A stretch of DNA of 64,000 nucleotides from Dryomyza anilis. Its lineage: Eukaryota > Arthropoda > Insecta > Diptera > Dryomyzidae. Every line of letters starts with the position of its first letter. Position 1 is the stretch's first letter. The stretch is taken from the NCBI GenBank assembly GCA_951804985.1, contig OX638136.1, positions 2,917,852 through 2,981,851 on the forward strand. Direction: 5' to 3'. Under the pieces are notes generated by a model, which saw only the letters and a program-made list of their open reading frames with translations, was not told where the DNA came from and searched no databases. Position numbers and translations under genes: made by a program. Of this stretch, positions 22,356 through 33,892 are shown in pieces.

Positions 22356-23222
22356 TTGGTGTTTGCAGACCATCTTGTTCAGCCACTTGTTCAACCACTG
22401 CATTTACATTTGGTACAAAAAAAGGATCCAAATGATTGGAGACCTTGCGGGGATTACAGGAGGTTAAATTGTATCACAGTCCCCGATCGATATCCCCTTC
22501 CTCATCTGCATGATCTAAATATAGATTTACGAAATAAATCTATATTTTCCAAAATTGATCAAGTTCGTGCGTACCACCAGATCCCTATGGCCAAAGAGGA
22601 CATTTCCAAAACAGCTATAACCACTCCTTTTGGCATGTTTAAATTCATCAGAATGCCTTTTGGATTAAGAAACAGTGCTCAAACCTTCCAGAGATTCATT
22701 AACGAGGTATTTTTCGGTCTTGATTTTATTTTCGCTTACGTCGATGACATTTTAGTTGCAAGTGATAATGACACACAACACATAGAACATCTACGCATAA
22801 TTTTCAGTCATTTAGCAGAATATGGTTTAAATATTAAGCCATCCAAATGTATTTTTGGCGTTACAACATTGGATTTTTTAAGCTACCAAATAACAAAAGA
22901 CGGCATTCAACCCTCTAAAGAGCGAGTTGAAGTTATCAACGATTTTGAAAAGCTTAATTCTCTCAACAAATTACAAAAATTTATAGGTGTTGTCAATTAT
23001 TATAATAGATACATTCCAATGATTGCAAAATGTTTAAGTCCTTTATATGAAATTCTAAATAAAGCTATTAAAAATAAAATGAAAGACCTTATTTGGACAA
23101 CAGAATCTGAAAATGTTTTCAATGAAATTAAATCTAAATTTGCCAACGGCACACTTCTAACACATTTTGCTAAATCCTCCATTTTATCTCTGGCTGTTGA
23201 TGCTTCAAATGTTGAATTTTGA
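22356..23222 (+). pseudogene. F2 reverse transcriptase, unit 3
   Basis: 288 residues open: [58 protein letters not shown], then [16 protein letters not shown]. The palm with YVDD that units 1 and 2 lost is complete here. The frame ends in the deletion joint at about 23217. Confidence 0.85.
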
Positions 23223-23227
23223 ATTTG

Positions 23228-23405
23228 AACTTTGTATTTGGTTTTCAAAAATAGTTTTGTATTTTTTTTTTCATTTTCAATAGTTTTCAAAATGTACAAA
23301 TAATTTTTCATTCAAAAAATAAATTTTAACTTGATCTGTTTTATCACGTTTTGCTTATAACGTTTTTTAAAATATAATTGTTTTATTTTACACAACGTGA
23401 CTACA
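23228..23405 (+). repeat. F2 LTR, truncated, array unit 3
   Basis: Only the 3' part of the LTR, from AACTTTGTATTTGG to ACTACA; the first 35 or so bases are lost in the deletion. Confidence 0.85.
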
Positions 23406-24576
23406 CCAAGTAACATAGTGGTAGGAAGAACACTTGTGGAGGCGGAGAAAGACAGAATTGTATATATAGAGTTCCCAATTTGAAAAACTCGTCAAAATTA
23501 ATCAAAAAGGGGACAGTGATAAGACAGTGTCAAGAGGCATCAGCGATTATAAATTGTGAGTCAAATCAATCAAAGGACTATGTCACACCGCAAATAAACA
23601 AACAATCTACTAACATGTTTATAAATGAATGGACGAAGGATTTGGCTGCCAAAGAAAAAAGTTAAGTGCAAAAGCTAATTGATAAATATTGGTGTATATT
23701 TGCTGACACTGGTGATTCTAACCCAATTCGTCAAGGACCAAGAAGGAGACGAAGTATAACATTTGGAGAGACGAAGTATCACATTTGGTTGAAGAAATGC
23801 ACACAAATGGCGTGGTGGAACCATCTAAGAGTCCACGGAGTTCATCAGTAGTATTCGTGAAAAAGAAGGACTATAGTACTCGGTTCTGCGTTGATTACCG
23901 AAAGCCTAATGATGTCACCAAGAAAGATAGTTATCCATTGCCCAGAATCGATGACACCTTGGATACACTATCTAATGCTAAGTGGTTTTCCACGTTGGAC
24001 TTGCAAAACGGTTACCGGCAAGTAGAAATCGACAAGAGAGATAAAGAGAATGGATTATGTATTGAAAGGTCTACACTGGAAAACTTGCCTGGTATACCCA
24101 GATGACATAATTGTCATGGGCAAGGACTTTAACGAGCATCTTAGAAATTTAGAGGAACTATTCCTATGATTGGAAAATGCGGGTCTACTACTGGCGAAAA
24201 GAAATGCTCACTTTTCAAGAAAGAAGTCAAGTATCTGGGTCATCGAGTTACCACGGAAGGAGTGGATACCGAAGAATATAAAATTGTTGCAGTAAAGGAG
24301 TGGCCCAGACCGCAAAACCTACACGACCTACGAAGTTTCTTGGGGCTCTGGGCATACTACATGCGATTTATTCCAGGTTTTGTCAATGCTGCTAGTAGTC
24401 TGTACAAGTTAACAAGAAAGAACCGCGCATTTAAATGGGACGATGATCAAGAAAGGGAGTTTTTGAAGTTAAAAGATCTAATATGCTCGGACCAATTCTT
24501 GCGTACCCAATTTCAGGTGAGAAATTTATACTTGATACGGAATAGGCGTAGTTCTCTCTCAAGTGATCAATTGTAA
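23406..24576 (+). pseudogene. F1 pol segment 3
   Basis: Linker (23480-23665), reverse transcriptase start (23785-24105) and connection (24166-24576). It shares the ATGTA-bounded palm deletion with segment 2 but keeps the 9 bases with the linker TAA. Confidence 0.8.
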
Positions 24577-25196
24577 TTATTTTAATAATTACAATAACAC
24601 TTCAGAAATTTTAAATTAAAAAGTCTCATTATGACGGTGACGAATAATGAGACCAATTTTTGATTAATCGACTTAAATTCCTCATTGATACAGGAGCGGT
24701 TGTTTCAGTTATCCCTGCTTCTAAATTTAAAAGTCTAAAACGCATTTCTGACCTTTCTTTAACTGCTGCAAATGGAACATGAATCGAAACATTTGACTCT
24801 AAATTATTTAAAATTGACCTAGGTCTACGCAGAGATTTTGAATTTCCTTTCATTTTGGCAGACGTTTCTACACCCATTATTGGTGCAAATTTTCTTGAAA
24901 AATTTGGCGTCATAGTCGATATTAAAAATTACCAAATTATTGATTCTTTTACAAAATTAGTTGTTCATGGACTGGTTTCTGTGAGATATCCTCACTTAAA
25001 ATAACATGTCCTGAAAATCAATATTCAGATCTTCTTAAGAGTTTCCCTCTATTACAACTGAGCCTGATTATACCAGTCAAACACAATACAGTTCACAGAA
25101 TCGAACCACAAGGAATATTGCCTTATTCAAAACCACGTAGATTAGATCCCTTAAAGCATAAAATAGCAAAAGCCGAATTTGAGTATTTAGTTAAAA

Positions 25197-27308
25197 TTGG
25201 TGTTTGCAGACCATCTTGTTCAGCCACTTGTTCAACCACTGCATTTACATTTGGTACAAAAAAAGGATCCAAATGATTGGAGACCTTGCGGGGATTACAG
25301 GAGGTTAAATTGTATCACAGTCCCCGATCGATATCCCCTTCCCCATCTGCATGATCTAAATATAGATTTACGAAATAAATCTATATTTTCCAAAATTGAT
25401 CAAGTTCGTGCGTACCACCAGATCCCTATGGCCAAAGAGGACATTTCCAAAACAGCTATAACCACTCCTTTTGGCATGTTTAAATTCATCAGAATGCCTT
25501 TTGGATTAAGAAACAGTGCTCAAACCTTCCAGAGATTCATTAACGAGGTATTTTTCGGTCTTGATTTTATTTTCGCTTACGTCGATGACATTTTAGTTGC
25601 AAGTGATAATGACACACAACACATAGAACATCCACGCATAATTTTCAGTCATTTAGCAGAATATGGTTTAAATATTAAGCCATCCAAATGTATTTTTGGC
25701 GTTACAACATTGGATTTTTTAAGCTACCAAATAACAAAAGACGGCATTCAACCCTCTAAAGAGCGAGTTGAAGTTATCAACGATTTTGAAAAGCTTAATT
25801 CTCTCAACAAATTACAAAAATTTATAGGTGTTGTCAATTATTATAATAGATACATTCCAATGATTGCAAAATTTTTAAGTCCTTTATATGAAATTCTAAA
25901 TAAAGCTATTAAAAATAAAATGAAAGACCTTATTTGGACAACAAAATCTGAAAATGTTTTCAATGAAATTAAATCTAAATTTGCCAACGGCACACTTCTA
26001 ACACATTTTGCTAAATCCTCCATTTTATCTCTGGCTGTTGATGCTTCAAATGTTGCAATCGGTGATGCCTTTCAGCAAACAATTAATAACTGCACTGAAC
26101 CTTTAGCCTATTTTTCAAAAAAACTTGCACCAGCAGAGATAAAATATTCCACATTTGACCGCGAACTTCTTGCAATTTATTCAGCTATAAAACATTTTCG
26201 ACTTTTTTTGGAAGGACGGACATTTACAGTATATACGGACCATAAACGTTCACCTAGACAGACAAGACATTTGGAATTCATCGCACAATTCACGAACGAC
26301 ATTCAATATATTTCAGGTAAAAATAATGTTGTTGCAGATGTACTATCTCGTATTTCCGAAATTGACGAAATATCTTCAAATGAAATTAATATACATACAC
26401 TGCATAATGAACAAAATAGTGATAGTACGCTGCAACAAATTGTGTTTGTACCAAATTCTAAATTTACCCTCAAACTTATAGACATACCTGTTTTCAAGCT
26501 CAAAATTTGTTGCGAAGTTTCTTTCAAAACTTTTCGACCTTACCTTCCACCTTCAATGCGTCAAACGGTTTTCCGAAAACTACATTCTTTATCACATCCT
26601 GGCGTCCGTACTACTAGAAATTTAGTTCAATCTAAATATTTCTGGCCGAACATGCGTAAAGACTTGAATAGTTGGGCTACAAATTGCATTGATTGTCAAA
26701 AATATAAAATTCACATATACACAAAATCTCCAGTACAAAAAATCGATATCCTATCTGGAAGGTTTGAGCACATACATATGGATCTGGTGGGACCCCTTCC
26801 TGTATCGAATGGATATCGATACATATTAACTATCATCGACCGAAACACAAGATGGCCTGAAGCATACCCCATTAAAGACATATCTGCATCAACCGTTGCG
26901 AAAACTTTCATTGATAACTATATACCGCGTTTTGGTGTTCCTTTAAAAATTACAGTTGACCAAGGGACACAATTTCGCTCAAAGATGTTTTCTGAACTTA
27001 CTACAGCTCTTGGGTGTCATAAGATTCATACAATTCCTTATCATCCACAAGCCAATGGGATGATTGAAAGAGTCCATCGGCAATTAAAAACATCTTTAAT
27101 AGCAACTCGCGATTCAATTCATTGGTCCGAACAACTACCTCTCGTTCTTCTCGGATTACGTTGCGCTATCAAAGAAGATTTAAAGTGTTGTCCAGCAGAA
27201 TTAGTCTACGGACAAACATTAAGACTTCCGGGAGAATTATTAATTTCAAAACCCAATGATTTCTCTACTGTTGATATGCTACAAAAATTAAAGAACATTT
27301 TTCTTTAG
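25197..27308 (+). CDS. F2 pol frame, unit 4: reverse transcriptase, RNase H, integrase
   Basis: 703 residues without a stop, the longest open frame in the window. Reverse transcriptase at about 20-290 with [10 protein letters not shown]; RNase H at about 285-410 ([28 protein letters not shown]); integrase at about 470-700 with [33 protein letters not shown] and [10 protein letters not shown]. RNase H lacks about 11 residues after YTDHK ([11 protein letters not shown] in the sister copies). The start is an internal Met; the natural polyprotein would begin upstream in gag-protease, which is broken. Probably inactive because no intact gag or protease adjoins it. Confidence 0.82.
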   Translation: MVFADHLVQPLVQPLHLHLVQKKDPNDWRPCGDYRRLNCITVPDRYPLPHLHDLNIDLRNKSIFSKIDQVRAYHQIPMAKEDISKTAITTPFGMFKFIRMPFGLRNSAQTFQRFINEVFFGLDFIFAYVDDILVASDNDTQHIEHPRIIFSHLAEYGLNIKPSKCIFGVTTLDFLSYQITKDGIQPSKERVEVINDFEKLNSLNKLQKFIGVVNYYNRYIPMIAKFLSPLYEILNKAIKNKMKDLIWTTKSENVFNEIKSKFANGTLLTHFAKSSILSLAVDASNVAIGDAFQQTINNCTEPLAYFSKKLAPAEIKYSTFDRELLAIYSAIKHFRLFLEGRTFTVYTDHKRSPRQTRHLEFIAQFTNDIQYISGKNNVVADVLSRISEIDEISSNEINIHTLHNEQNSDSTLQQIVFVPNSKFTLKLIDIPVFKLKICCEVSFKTFRPYLPPSMRQTVFRKLHSLSHPGVRTTRNLVQSKYFWPNMRKDLNSWATNCIDCQKYKIHIYTKSPVQKIDILSGRFEHIHMDLVGPLPVSNGYRYILTIIDRNTRWPEAYPIKDISASTVAKTFIDNYIPRFGVPLKITVDQGTQFRSKMFSELTTALGCHKIHTIPYHPQANGMIERVHRQLKTSLIATRDSIHWSEQLPLVLLGLRCAIKEDLKCCPAELVYGQTLRLPGELLISKPNDFSTVDMLQKLKNIFL

Positions 27309-27364
27309 TCCGAAATAAAATTATTCATCATTCAAATAATGAAAATATTTTTGTTCCTAAAGAT

Positions 27365-27607
27365 TTGGCTTCATGCGAGTTTGTATTTGTTAAAGTGAAT
27401 CGTTCTTCTGGATTAGCATTTCAATTTGAAGGACCTTTTAAAGTCATGTCTAGAAATGATAAGGTTTTTCAAATACAAAATGGAAATATTTTACGAAAGG
27501 TATCTATTGACATACTCAAACCCGCACACCTCGATAATATACTTGACACACATAACACCAATACAGTACCATCAAAAAAGAAAAATGTTACTTTTAATAT
27601 AAATTAA
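27365..27607 (+). pseudogene. F2 integrase C-terminal domain, unit 4
   Basis: 80 residues, as at 11542-11784, with FEGPFKVMSRND, the conserved GPF form. Lies after the TAG that ends the long pol frame. Confidence 0.72.
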
Positions 27608-27673
27608 AAATTTATTTTATTTTCTCATATATATACTTCTTTTAATATTTTCGTTTCACTAGAGGGGGAGTGA

Positions 27674-27889
27674 TGTAGTATCACAGTTTATCTACTTTGC
27701 AACTTTAACAACTTTGTATTTGGTTTTCAAAAATAGTTTTGTATTTTTTTTTTTTCATTTTCAATAGTTTTCAAAATGTACAAATAATTTTTCATTCAAA
27801 AAATAAATTTTAACTTGATCTGTTTTATCACGTTTTGCTTATAACGTTTTTTAAAATATAATTGTTTTATTTTACACAACGTGACTACA
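27674..27889 (+). repeat. F2 LTR, array unit 4
   Basis: 216 bases, TGTAGT to ACTACA, followed by the last F1 segment. Confidence 0.9.
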
Positions 27890-29096
27890 CCAAGTAACAT
27901 AGTGGTAGGAAGAACACTTGTGGAGGCGGAGAAAGACAGAATTGTATCTATAGTGTTCTCAATTTGGAAAACTCGTCAAAATTAATCAAAAAGGGGACAG
28001 TGATAAGACAGTGTCAAGAGGCATCAGCTATTATAAATTGTGAGTCAAATCAATCAAAGGACTATGTCACACCGCAAATAAACAAACAATCTACTAACAT
28101 GTTTATAAATGAATGGACGAAGGATTTGGCTGCCAAAGAAAAAAGTTAAGTGCAAAAGCTAATTGATAAATATTGGTGTATATTTGCTGACACTGGTGAT
28201 TCTAACCCAATTCGTCAAGGACCAAGAAGGGTACCACCTGCGAAAAGAGACGAAGTATCACATTTGGTTGAAGAAATGCACACAAATGGCGTGGTGGAAC
28301 CATCTGAGAGTCCACGGAGTTCACCAGTAGTATTCGTGAAAAAGAAGGACTATAGTACTCGGTTCTGCGTTGATTACCGAAAACCTAATGATGTCACCAA
28401 GAAAGATAGTTATCCATTGCCCAGAATCGATGACACCTTGGATACACTATCTAATGCTAAGTGGTTTTCCACGTTGGACTTGCAAAACGGTTACCGGCAA
28501 GTAGAAATCGACAAGAGAGATAGAGAGAATGGATTATGTACATTTGAACTATGTAATGCCCCAGCCACACTCAAGCGGTTAATGGAGCATGTATTGAAAG
28601 GTCTACACTGGAAAACTTGCCTGGTATACCCAGATGACATAATTGTCATGGGCAAGGACTTTAACGAGCATCTTAGAAATTTAGAGGAACTATTCCTATG
28701 ATTGGAAAATGCGGGGGTACTACTGGCGAAAAGAAATGCTCACTTTTCAAGAAAGAAGTCAAGTATCTGGGTCATCGAGTTACCACGGAAGGAGTGGATA
28801 CCGAAGAATATAAAATTGTTGCAGTAAAGGAGTGGCCCAGACCGCAAAACCTACACGACCTACGAAGTTTCTTGGGGCTCTGGGCATACTACATGCGATT
28901 TATTCCAGGTTTTGTCAATGCTGCTTGTAGTCTGTACAAGTTAACAAGAAAGAACCGCTCATTTAAATGGGACGATGATCAAGAAAGGGAGTTTTTGAAG
29001 TTAAAAGATCTAATATGCTTGGACCAATTCTTGCGTACCCAATTTCAAGTGAGAAATTTATACTTGATACGGAATAGGCGTAGTTCTCTCTCGTGA
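27890..29096 (+). pseudogene. F1 reverse transcriptase, copy A (array segment 4)
   Basis: Best preserved F1 reverse transcriptase. 28150-28701 is open through RRVPPAKRDEVSHLVEEMHTN, STRFCVDYRKPNDVT, FELCNAPATLKRLMEHV and YPDDIIVMG. A TGA and a frame change follow (28698-29096 carries the connection and RNase H start). Unlike the earlier segments it runs through the array joint point (TCTCGTGATCAATGGCC) into RNase H, so it is the true continuation of F1. Confidence 0.85.
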
Positions 29097-29398
29097 TCAA
29101 TGGCCAAGAAAGAGTGATCGCATACTATAGAAAAATCTTGTCCATGACCGAGCGAAATTACTGTGTGACCAGGAAGGGGCTTCTTGCTGTAATCGAAAGT
29201 GTAAAATATTTCCACAAATATCTGTACGGACAATAGTTTCACTTGAAAACCGATCACGCCGCACTGAGATGGCTGCTTCAGTTCAAGGACCCAGAAGGCC
29301 AAATAGCGCGTTGGATAGAGCGATTACAGAGCTACGATTTCACCATCGAACATCGTAAAGCAGGACATCATGGAAATGCAGATGCTCTGTCATGACGC
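29097..29398 (+). pseudogene. F1 RNase H, copy A
   Basis: Reads SMTERNYCVTRKGLLAVIES, then KYFHKYLYGQ, a TAG at 29234-29236, HLKTDHAALRWLLQF and IERLQSYDFTIEHRKAGHHG NADALS ending at a TGA (29393-29395) before RPC. These match the C-terminal half of gypsy RNase H, ending in the usual NADALSR, where the Arg codon is the stop. Confidence 0.8.
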
Positions 29399-29551
29399 CC
29401 GTGTAAACATGATTGCAGACATTGTTTAAGAGCAGAAGGAAAAGAAAACATAACTGACATTCGTTTGCTGAATGTTTTACCCGATGAATAATGGACTCCG
29501 GAACAAATTAAATTTAAACAAAACAGTGATCCCGATCTCATAAAAATCATT

Positions 29552-30512
29552 ATGTTCAAGGAACATCAAAGAAAACCTTCATGGGAAGAGATTGCTGCCG
29601 ACATCTCAGTAACTAAGGCTTACTGGGCCCAGTGGCAGAGCTTAAAGCTGCATGATGGTTGCTTATATCGTGTATGGGAAAGTGAATATGGAACCTCCGC
29701 TCGAAGTTTGATTGTTATTTCCAAGTCAAAAGTAAAAGAGATATTAGCGGAATACCATGGTGGATCTAGTGGAGGTTATTTAGGTATAAATAAAACGGTC
29801 GAAAAGGTAAAGAAACGTTTTTATTGGGTTGGTTGCCAAGAATCGGTCGGCGATTGGATTTGCAGTTGTACGCAATGTGTACCATCAAAAGGACCAACTG
29901 GGTAAGCCATTTTGGAGTACAGTTAGAATTGCATTAAGATCAAGGAATAAATTTTGAGTCTGCAGTATTTAAGGAAGTATGCAAATTCCTCAACATACAC
30001 AAAACACGAACAACGCCATTGCACCCGCTGATGGCTTGGTGGAGAGATTCAATCGGACTTTGGAAGAGTATCTCAGAAAAGTAGTTGATAAAAATCAAAA
30101 AGATTGGGATAGACACATACCACTATTTCTTATGGCTTATCGAACGGCGGTTCATAACACCGCAGTTGCTGCGCCTGCAAAAATTGTTTTAGAGATTACC
30201 TGCGGATTTAAAGTTTGGTGTGAGTCCTTCAGTTGGAATTTCCTTACACAATTATGTTTTCAGAAGAAGTGAAGAAATTAACGATTTGTAAGACAGCGTA
30301 CACAATTTGCGAGTGATAAGATGAAAACCAGATACGACTTGCGCACAAATTCAGAGGGATTTACGGAAGGAGAACTTGTTTTGCTCTATAACCCACAAAC
30401 GAAGAAAGGCTCATCCCCTAAGCTACAAACACACTGGGAAGGACCATACAAGATAATTAAAAGAATTATCGATGTCGTGTATCGGATTCAGAATACTACG
30501 TTTACTATATAG
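29552..30512 (+). pseudogene. F1 integrase, copy A, core deleted
   Basis: 29552-29905: N-terminal zinc domain, EYHGGSSGGYLGINKT then CSCTQC; the second His of H-H-C-C is Tyr. The core is reduced: the first catalytic Asp region is missing between about 29906 and 29940, DQGINFESAVFKEV remains in one frame, and GLVERFNRTLEEYLRKVV (catalytic Glu) is in another (29979-30272). 30321-30512: C-terminal domain, GELVLLYNPQTKKG and HWEGPYKIIKRI. The enzyme would insert element DNA into chromosomes; this copy cannot. Confidence 0.82.
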
Positions 30513-31079
30513 AACTACAATGGTAAAAAAAATTTAGGTGTTGACCAAATCCAAAATAAGTTTTATAACTTTTGGAACATATTTTCTTATTATGTTTGTG
30601 TTAGAGTTTTAAAAACGACAATAACGAAACTATCCGATGTGTGCTAAGTTTCAAGTAACTCAAAAATAGTAATACCTCCAACAAACGAAGGTGAAGCAAA
30701 AAAATGCGTTATATCTAAAGTTTATTATTCGATGTAGTTGATTCTTCATGGTTTCTTTTTGTTCCATTTTTAAATTCAAGCTCTTTGCACTGTATGTGTT
30801 TTCCTATCTAATAAAAAACTGATGACAACTTTTAAATAAAGAATTACAGATATTTTTCAACTGTGTTGTAGGGCTTTCTTGATATATTTTGAAAGTAAAC
30901 GTACCCAGAGAAAAATGAAATTTACTACTTTTGTAAAAATATTTCTAAAAAAATATAAATTTTTGACAAAATCATGGCGTCTTAGGGTGGGAGATCGCCC
31001 CCATCTCCCCCCTGTGGATCATATTGAATACTTTAAAAATAAGTCTGAGATATTCTTCTAGAACCGAGGTATCGTTGGA
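30513..31079 (+). other. Region between F1 integrase and env remnant
   Basis: No clear gene. A 60-residue frame at 30879-31061 is Lys/Phe-rich and ends in RVGDRPHLPPVDHIEYF; not recognised. It could be the decayed start of the envelope region. Confidence 0.4.
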
Positions 31080-32161
31080 CTAAGTAAGACGGCGTGGAAT
31101 ATATGTCAAAATTAAAGAAGTCGGTTGATATGTTGCTAATTATGCAGAAGTCTGTACTCAGCGAAGATCATTTTGTTCAGATGGTCGATCGGATTCAAGA
31201 TAAAATGAGGAGAGTGAAGTAAAATCATGAAATAATAGTGGGTAACAAAATTAAGAAGAAACAACCAGTTCGAAGGACTCCTCTAGCGTTTATTGGAGGT
31301 ATGTTTTATGATTTGTTCGGCTTGATGGATGAAAAACATGCAGAGGGTCTGTAGCAGCAGATTCGAGAGGATCGTAAAAATAGTGAATATTTGTTAGATT
31401 TACTAAAAAATTAGTCATTGGTGCAAGACTTGACAGATGACATTATGAGAAAACAAAATGATGTTATATGCAGGATTTTGGTTTTGTCAACAATTCAGTA
31501 CATACATGGACAGAAGCTGTCAACAAACAAATGAACGTGGGTGTATTTCTTAGCGCAGTAACAGGAACTACCATTGGGATAGATTCCTTTGCGAAGCTTC
31601 AACAAGAGATACTAGAAATAGTTTGGAATTTAAAAGGTAATTTCATGGATCGATTATTGCCACTTGGCAAGTTTCATTAGCAGATAGAGAAGATCATAAT
31701 TAATTTGAATGAGAATCTCCAATATGTTGAAAACGTTGCTATATACAATTTATCCATATCCGACATCTCATAATGGGTATTTTTCAGCATTTAAATATCT
31801 TTTGGTAGACGCGCGCATGACTATGTACTATGGATTGCAAAAAGAAACGTTACTTCACTTTCAGCAGATGGAGAAATTGATTTTATGTTCACAAACACAT
31901 CCGATTTATAACATCAATGAAGACACCAAAAGCGAGGTGCAATTATTTATGAAGAGCAAGAACCTTTCCAAAAGCTGCGAAGTCAATATCATGCCACTTC
32001 GTAATTTTTGGTATCAACTACAATCACCTAATACGTGGATCTTCTCAATGACAGAAGATACAACTGTAGAAGTGACTTCCCGAGACAAGATTTTTGGAAT
32101 TTCAGGCATATTTCTGGCAAACGCCAGAAATATAGAATGTTTTGGGAAGTGCAGGTTGTAA
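31080..32161 (+). pseudogene. Envelope-like (fusion-protein type) remnant after F1 pol
   Basis: Broken frames downstream of integrase. About 31270-31390 reads a short basic run followed by a glycine- and phenylalanine-rich hydrophobic segment and an acidic helix, as in fusion-type envelopes of env-bearing insect gypsy elements. 31709-32161 reads 150 residues with spaced cysteines and a WxFxxTxxT-like ending typical of the outer domain. Several stops (for example near 31355 and 31412) break it. No transmembrane segment or 3' LTR could be recognised after it. Placement after integrase suggests it is the env of F1; that is inference. Confidence 0.5.
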
Positions 32162-33299
32162 ATTTGTGTGGAATTTTTATGTGGAATTTTATTGATACAA
32201 ACTCCTGCCTTTGTGTGTTTGAAATATGTCGTAAAATGTTTCTAAGCCGCCTCGACGCTGTCAAAAATTTTGTCTGGGGTTGCAATCATAGACAGCAAAC
32301 GAGATGTGAGTCTATGTTCATTGTAGAAAAAATATTTATTTCAACATATATTTTATACATCAAAATATTAAAAACTGAGTCACCATAATTTAATATAACA
32401 AAGTACAATAAAGACAAGTAATAGTATAAGTAGTAAAATAAGTTAAAGTATAATTAGTGCTGCGCTATTAAAGCAAATACTTCGTAATCAACACTCTAAC
32501 AAAAATGGTTATTATAGTTGGCAATAGATTACCTACAATTATAATAGTAAAATCCCGTCACAATGAAATAGAAAAAAATCACGCTAAAAGTGCGTAAAAT
32601 AAAAACTATTTATATAGCGATATTTCTCGCTAGTAAAAAAAAAAATACATTCATTAGGTATTTTTTAGTTCTCGAAAAAAACTCATCACTGTTTTCAGTG
32701 AATGAGTGAAAAGTTATTTATAAATTGTTCGATTTTTATAGCTATTATTAGCATGATAATCGATATTGATACTTTACTTTTATTAAGTATTGCAAAGTAA
32801 ATGAAACGTAACTGTTACTTTATGTTTTTTACATATTCGGGGACATGCAACATGTCCAGCGCATTCACATGTCACATGACCGCTTCAGCATGCAAACATT
32901 TCGGAACATTTCCACAACTCAATGTGACCAATAATTGTGGAAAGTTGCGTTAGATCCATTTACTTGCAGTACTAAATAAAACACGAAACAAAATAAAACT
33001 TGATTCCTTTGTATTAATATTATTGTCTGCACCATTTAAGAACATTTTATCGAATGATAAAATGTGTATCTCCTAACGTTCATACATGTTTAACAGCCAA
33101 AAACCACGCTACTTTCAACGTTTTGTAAAAATTCCACGAAAGTAGCGACAAAAATTACGCGAATTACATGAAATTATTAAAAACATACAATTTATGGAGT
33201 ACATACCAAAAACACGCTCTGCAGCTGTTTTTGCAATACTTATTTTAACATACCTTTCTCTATATTTTGCGCTATTTTTGAAAAGCGCAACATGTCTGT
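32162..33299. other. AT-rich region without recognisable gene
   Basis: Follows the env remnant. I looked for the F1 LTR start (TGTTACGAA) and its middle part here and did not find them. A segment near 32845-32960 rich in ACATGTC and CATGTG words looks LTR-like but could not be paired with another copy. Confidence 0.4.
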
Positions 33300-33473
33300 T
33301 AATTAGGCGCCTTTTCCATTTTGTGATGTTTTGAAAATTTTGAGCATTTCTCTATTCTTTGCGCGCTTCTGTAGAGGCGCAAACATTTTGTAAAAAAGGC
33401 GCATTTCCAATGTTATGCTTTTATGAACAATTTGCGCCTTTTTCTATATTTTGCGCACTTCTGTACCCTAGTG
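33300..33473. repeat. Left arm of a distant inverted repeat
   Basis: Contains GGCGCCTTTTCCATTTTGTG and ends TGCGCACTTCTGTACCCTAGTG. These are inverted at 40272-40300 and 40038-40080. The arms face each other 6.5 kb apart and may be two insertions of one repeat family or the ends of one large element. Confidence 0.7.
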
Positions 33474-33539
33474 AAACTATTTTTCGAAACGAAGATGCAG
33501 TATATCATAAACTTGTTTAAACTAAATACATTTTTTGTA

Positions 33540-33892
33540 TATAGCATTTAACCCCCCACGTGGGGGTAACCCCCTACGTGGTTGTTACCTTGACGTGGTG
33601 TGGGGACTTAAGTTACAATGACTCAATAAGGCTAAGCTGACGGAAACTTTTTTTAAAGTTTCTGGTAAGGTCACCCTTGTCAGACAGGCTTGTGATGAGT
33701 AATGAACTAAATACTACCATATTCTTTTTTATTGGTGGGGTGGCAGACTCTAAAGAAACCCTACACCACCGCGATGGGTCAACATAAAGATATAACTACT
33801 CCTGGTGGTACCCACAAAAGTGGTAATCCACCCGCTTCGGCGGCTGAGGCAAGGATTATGGAGGCCTCAATCCACGCAACCAACCCGGTACG
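33540..33892 (+). mobile_element. 5' untranslated region of a LOA-like LINE
   Basis: GC-richer than its surroundings. Opens with stem-forming CCCCCCACGTGGGGG and further CTACGTGG and GACGTGG words, then a leader up to the ORF1 ATG at 33893. Assignment follows from the ORF1 fragment downstream. Confidence 0.5.

Larger units (their letters stand above)
21717..23405 (+). mobile_element. Array unit 3: F2 3' part with large internal deletion
   Basis: Protease pieces (21771-21956, 21943-22164, 22166-22435) and a reverse transcriptase frame, then a jump at about 23217 from RNase H (SLAVDASNV) straight into the middle of the F2 LTR. This removes most of RNase H, the whole integrase and the LTR start, and makes the unit 2848 bases long. 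Confidence 0.85.
24577..27889 (+). mobile_element. Array unit 4: F2 3' part
   Basis: The most complete array copy. The protease has lost about 35 bases at about 24662 (TTTTTGATTAATCG), and an ACATGA stop follows. Reverse transcriptase, RNase H and integrase are in a single frame (25197-27308). Ends with the polypurine tract and a 216-base LTR. Confidence 0.86.
12064..29096 (+). repeat. Direct tandem array of a chimeric F2-F1 unit
   Basis: The order is F1 segment, F2 3' part with LTR, F1 segment, repeated. F1 segments start (CCAAGTAACATAG) at 12064, 16318, 20558, 23406 and 27890, giving spacings of 4254, 4240, 2848 and 4484 bases. Each inner F1 segment ends at the same novel joint (F1 GTGATCAATTG running into F2 TAATAATTACAATAACAC) at about 13288, 17529, 21717 and 24577. 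A tandem duplication from about 8775 in F2 to about 13287 in F1 (about 4.5 kb) explains the joint. Only the last F1 segment continues into RNase H and integrase. Confidence 0.88.

Noticed and set aside
13288..27889. Four independent F2 insertions into F1
   Set aside because: Only the first F2 has a 5' LTR, leader and gag; the others all begin at the same internal base joined to the same F1 base, which independent insertions cannot give.
12064..29096. CRISPR-like or satellite explanation for the repeated segments
   Set aside because: Units are kilobases long, contain retrotransposon domains in order and share a single recombination joint; not a CRISPR array and not a simple satellite.
32840..33060. 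Possible F1 3' LTR after the env remnant
   Set aside because: No TGTTACGAA start, no match to the LTR parts at 4516, 7112 or 49208.
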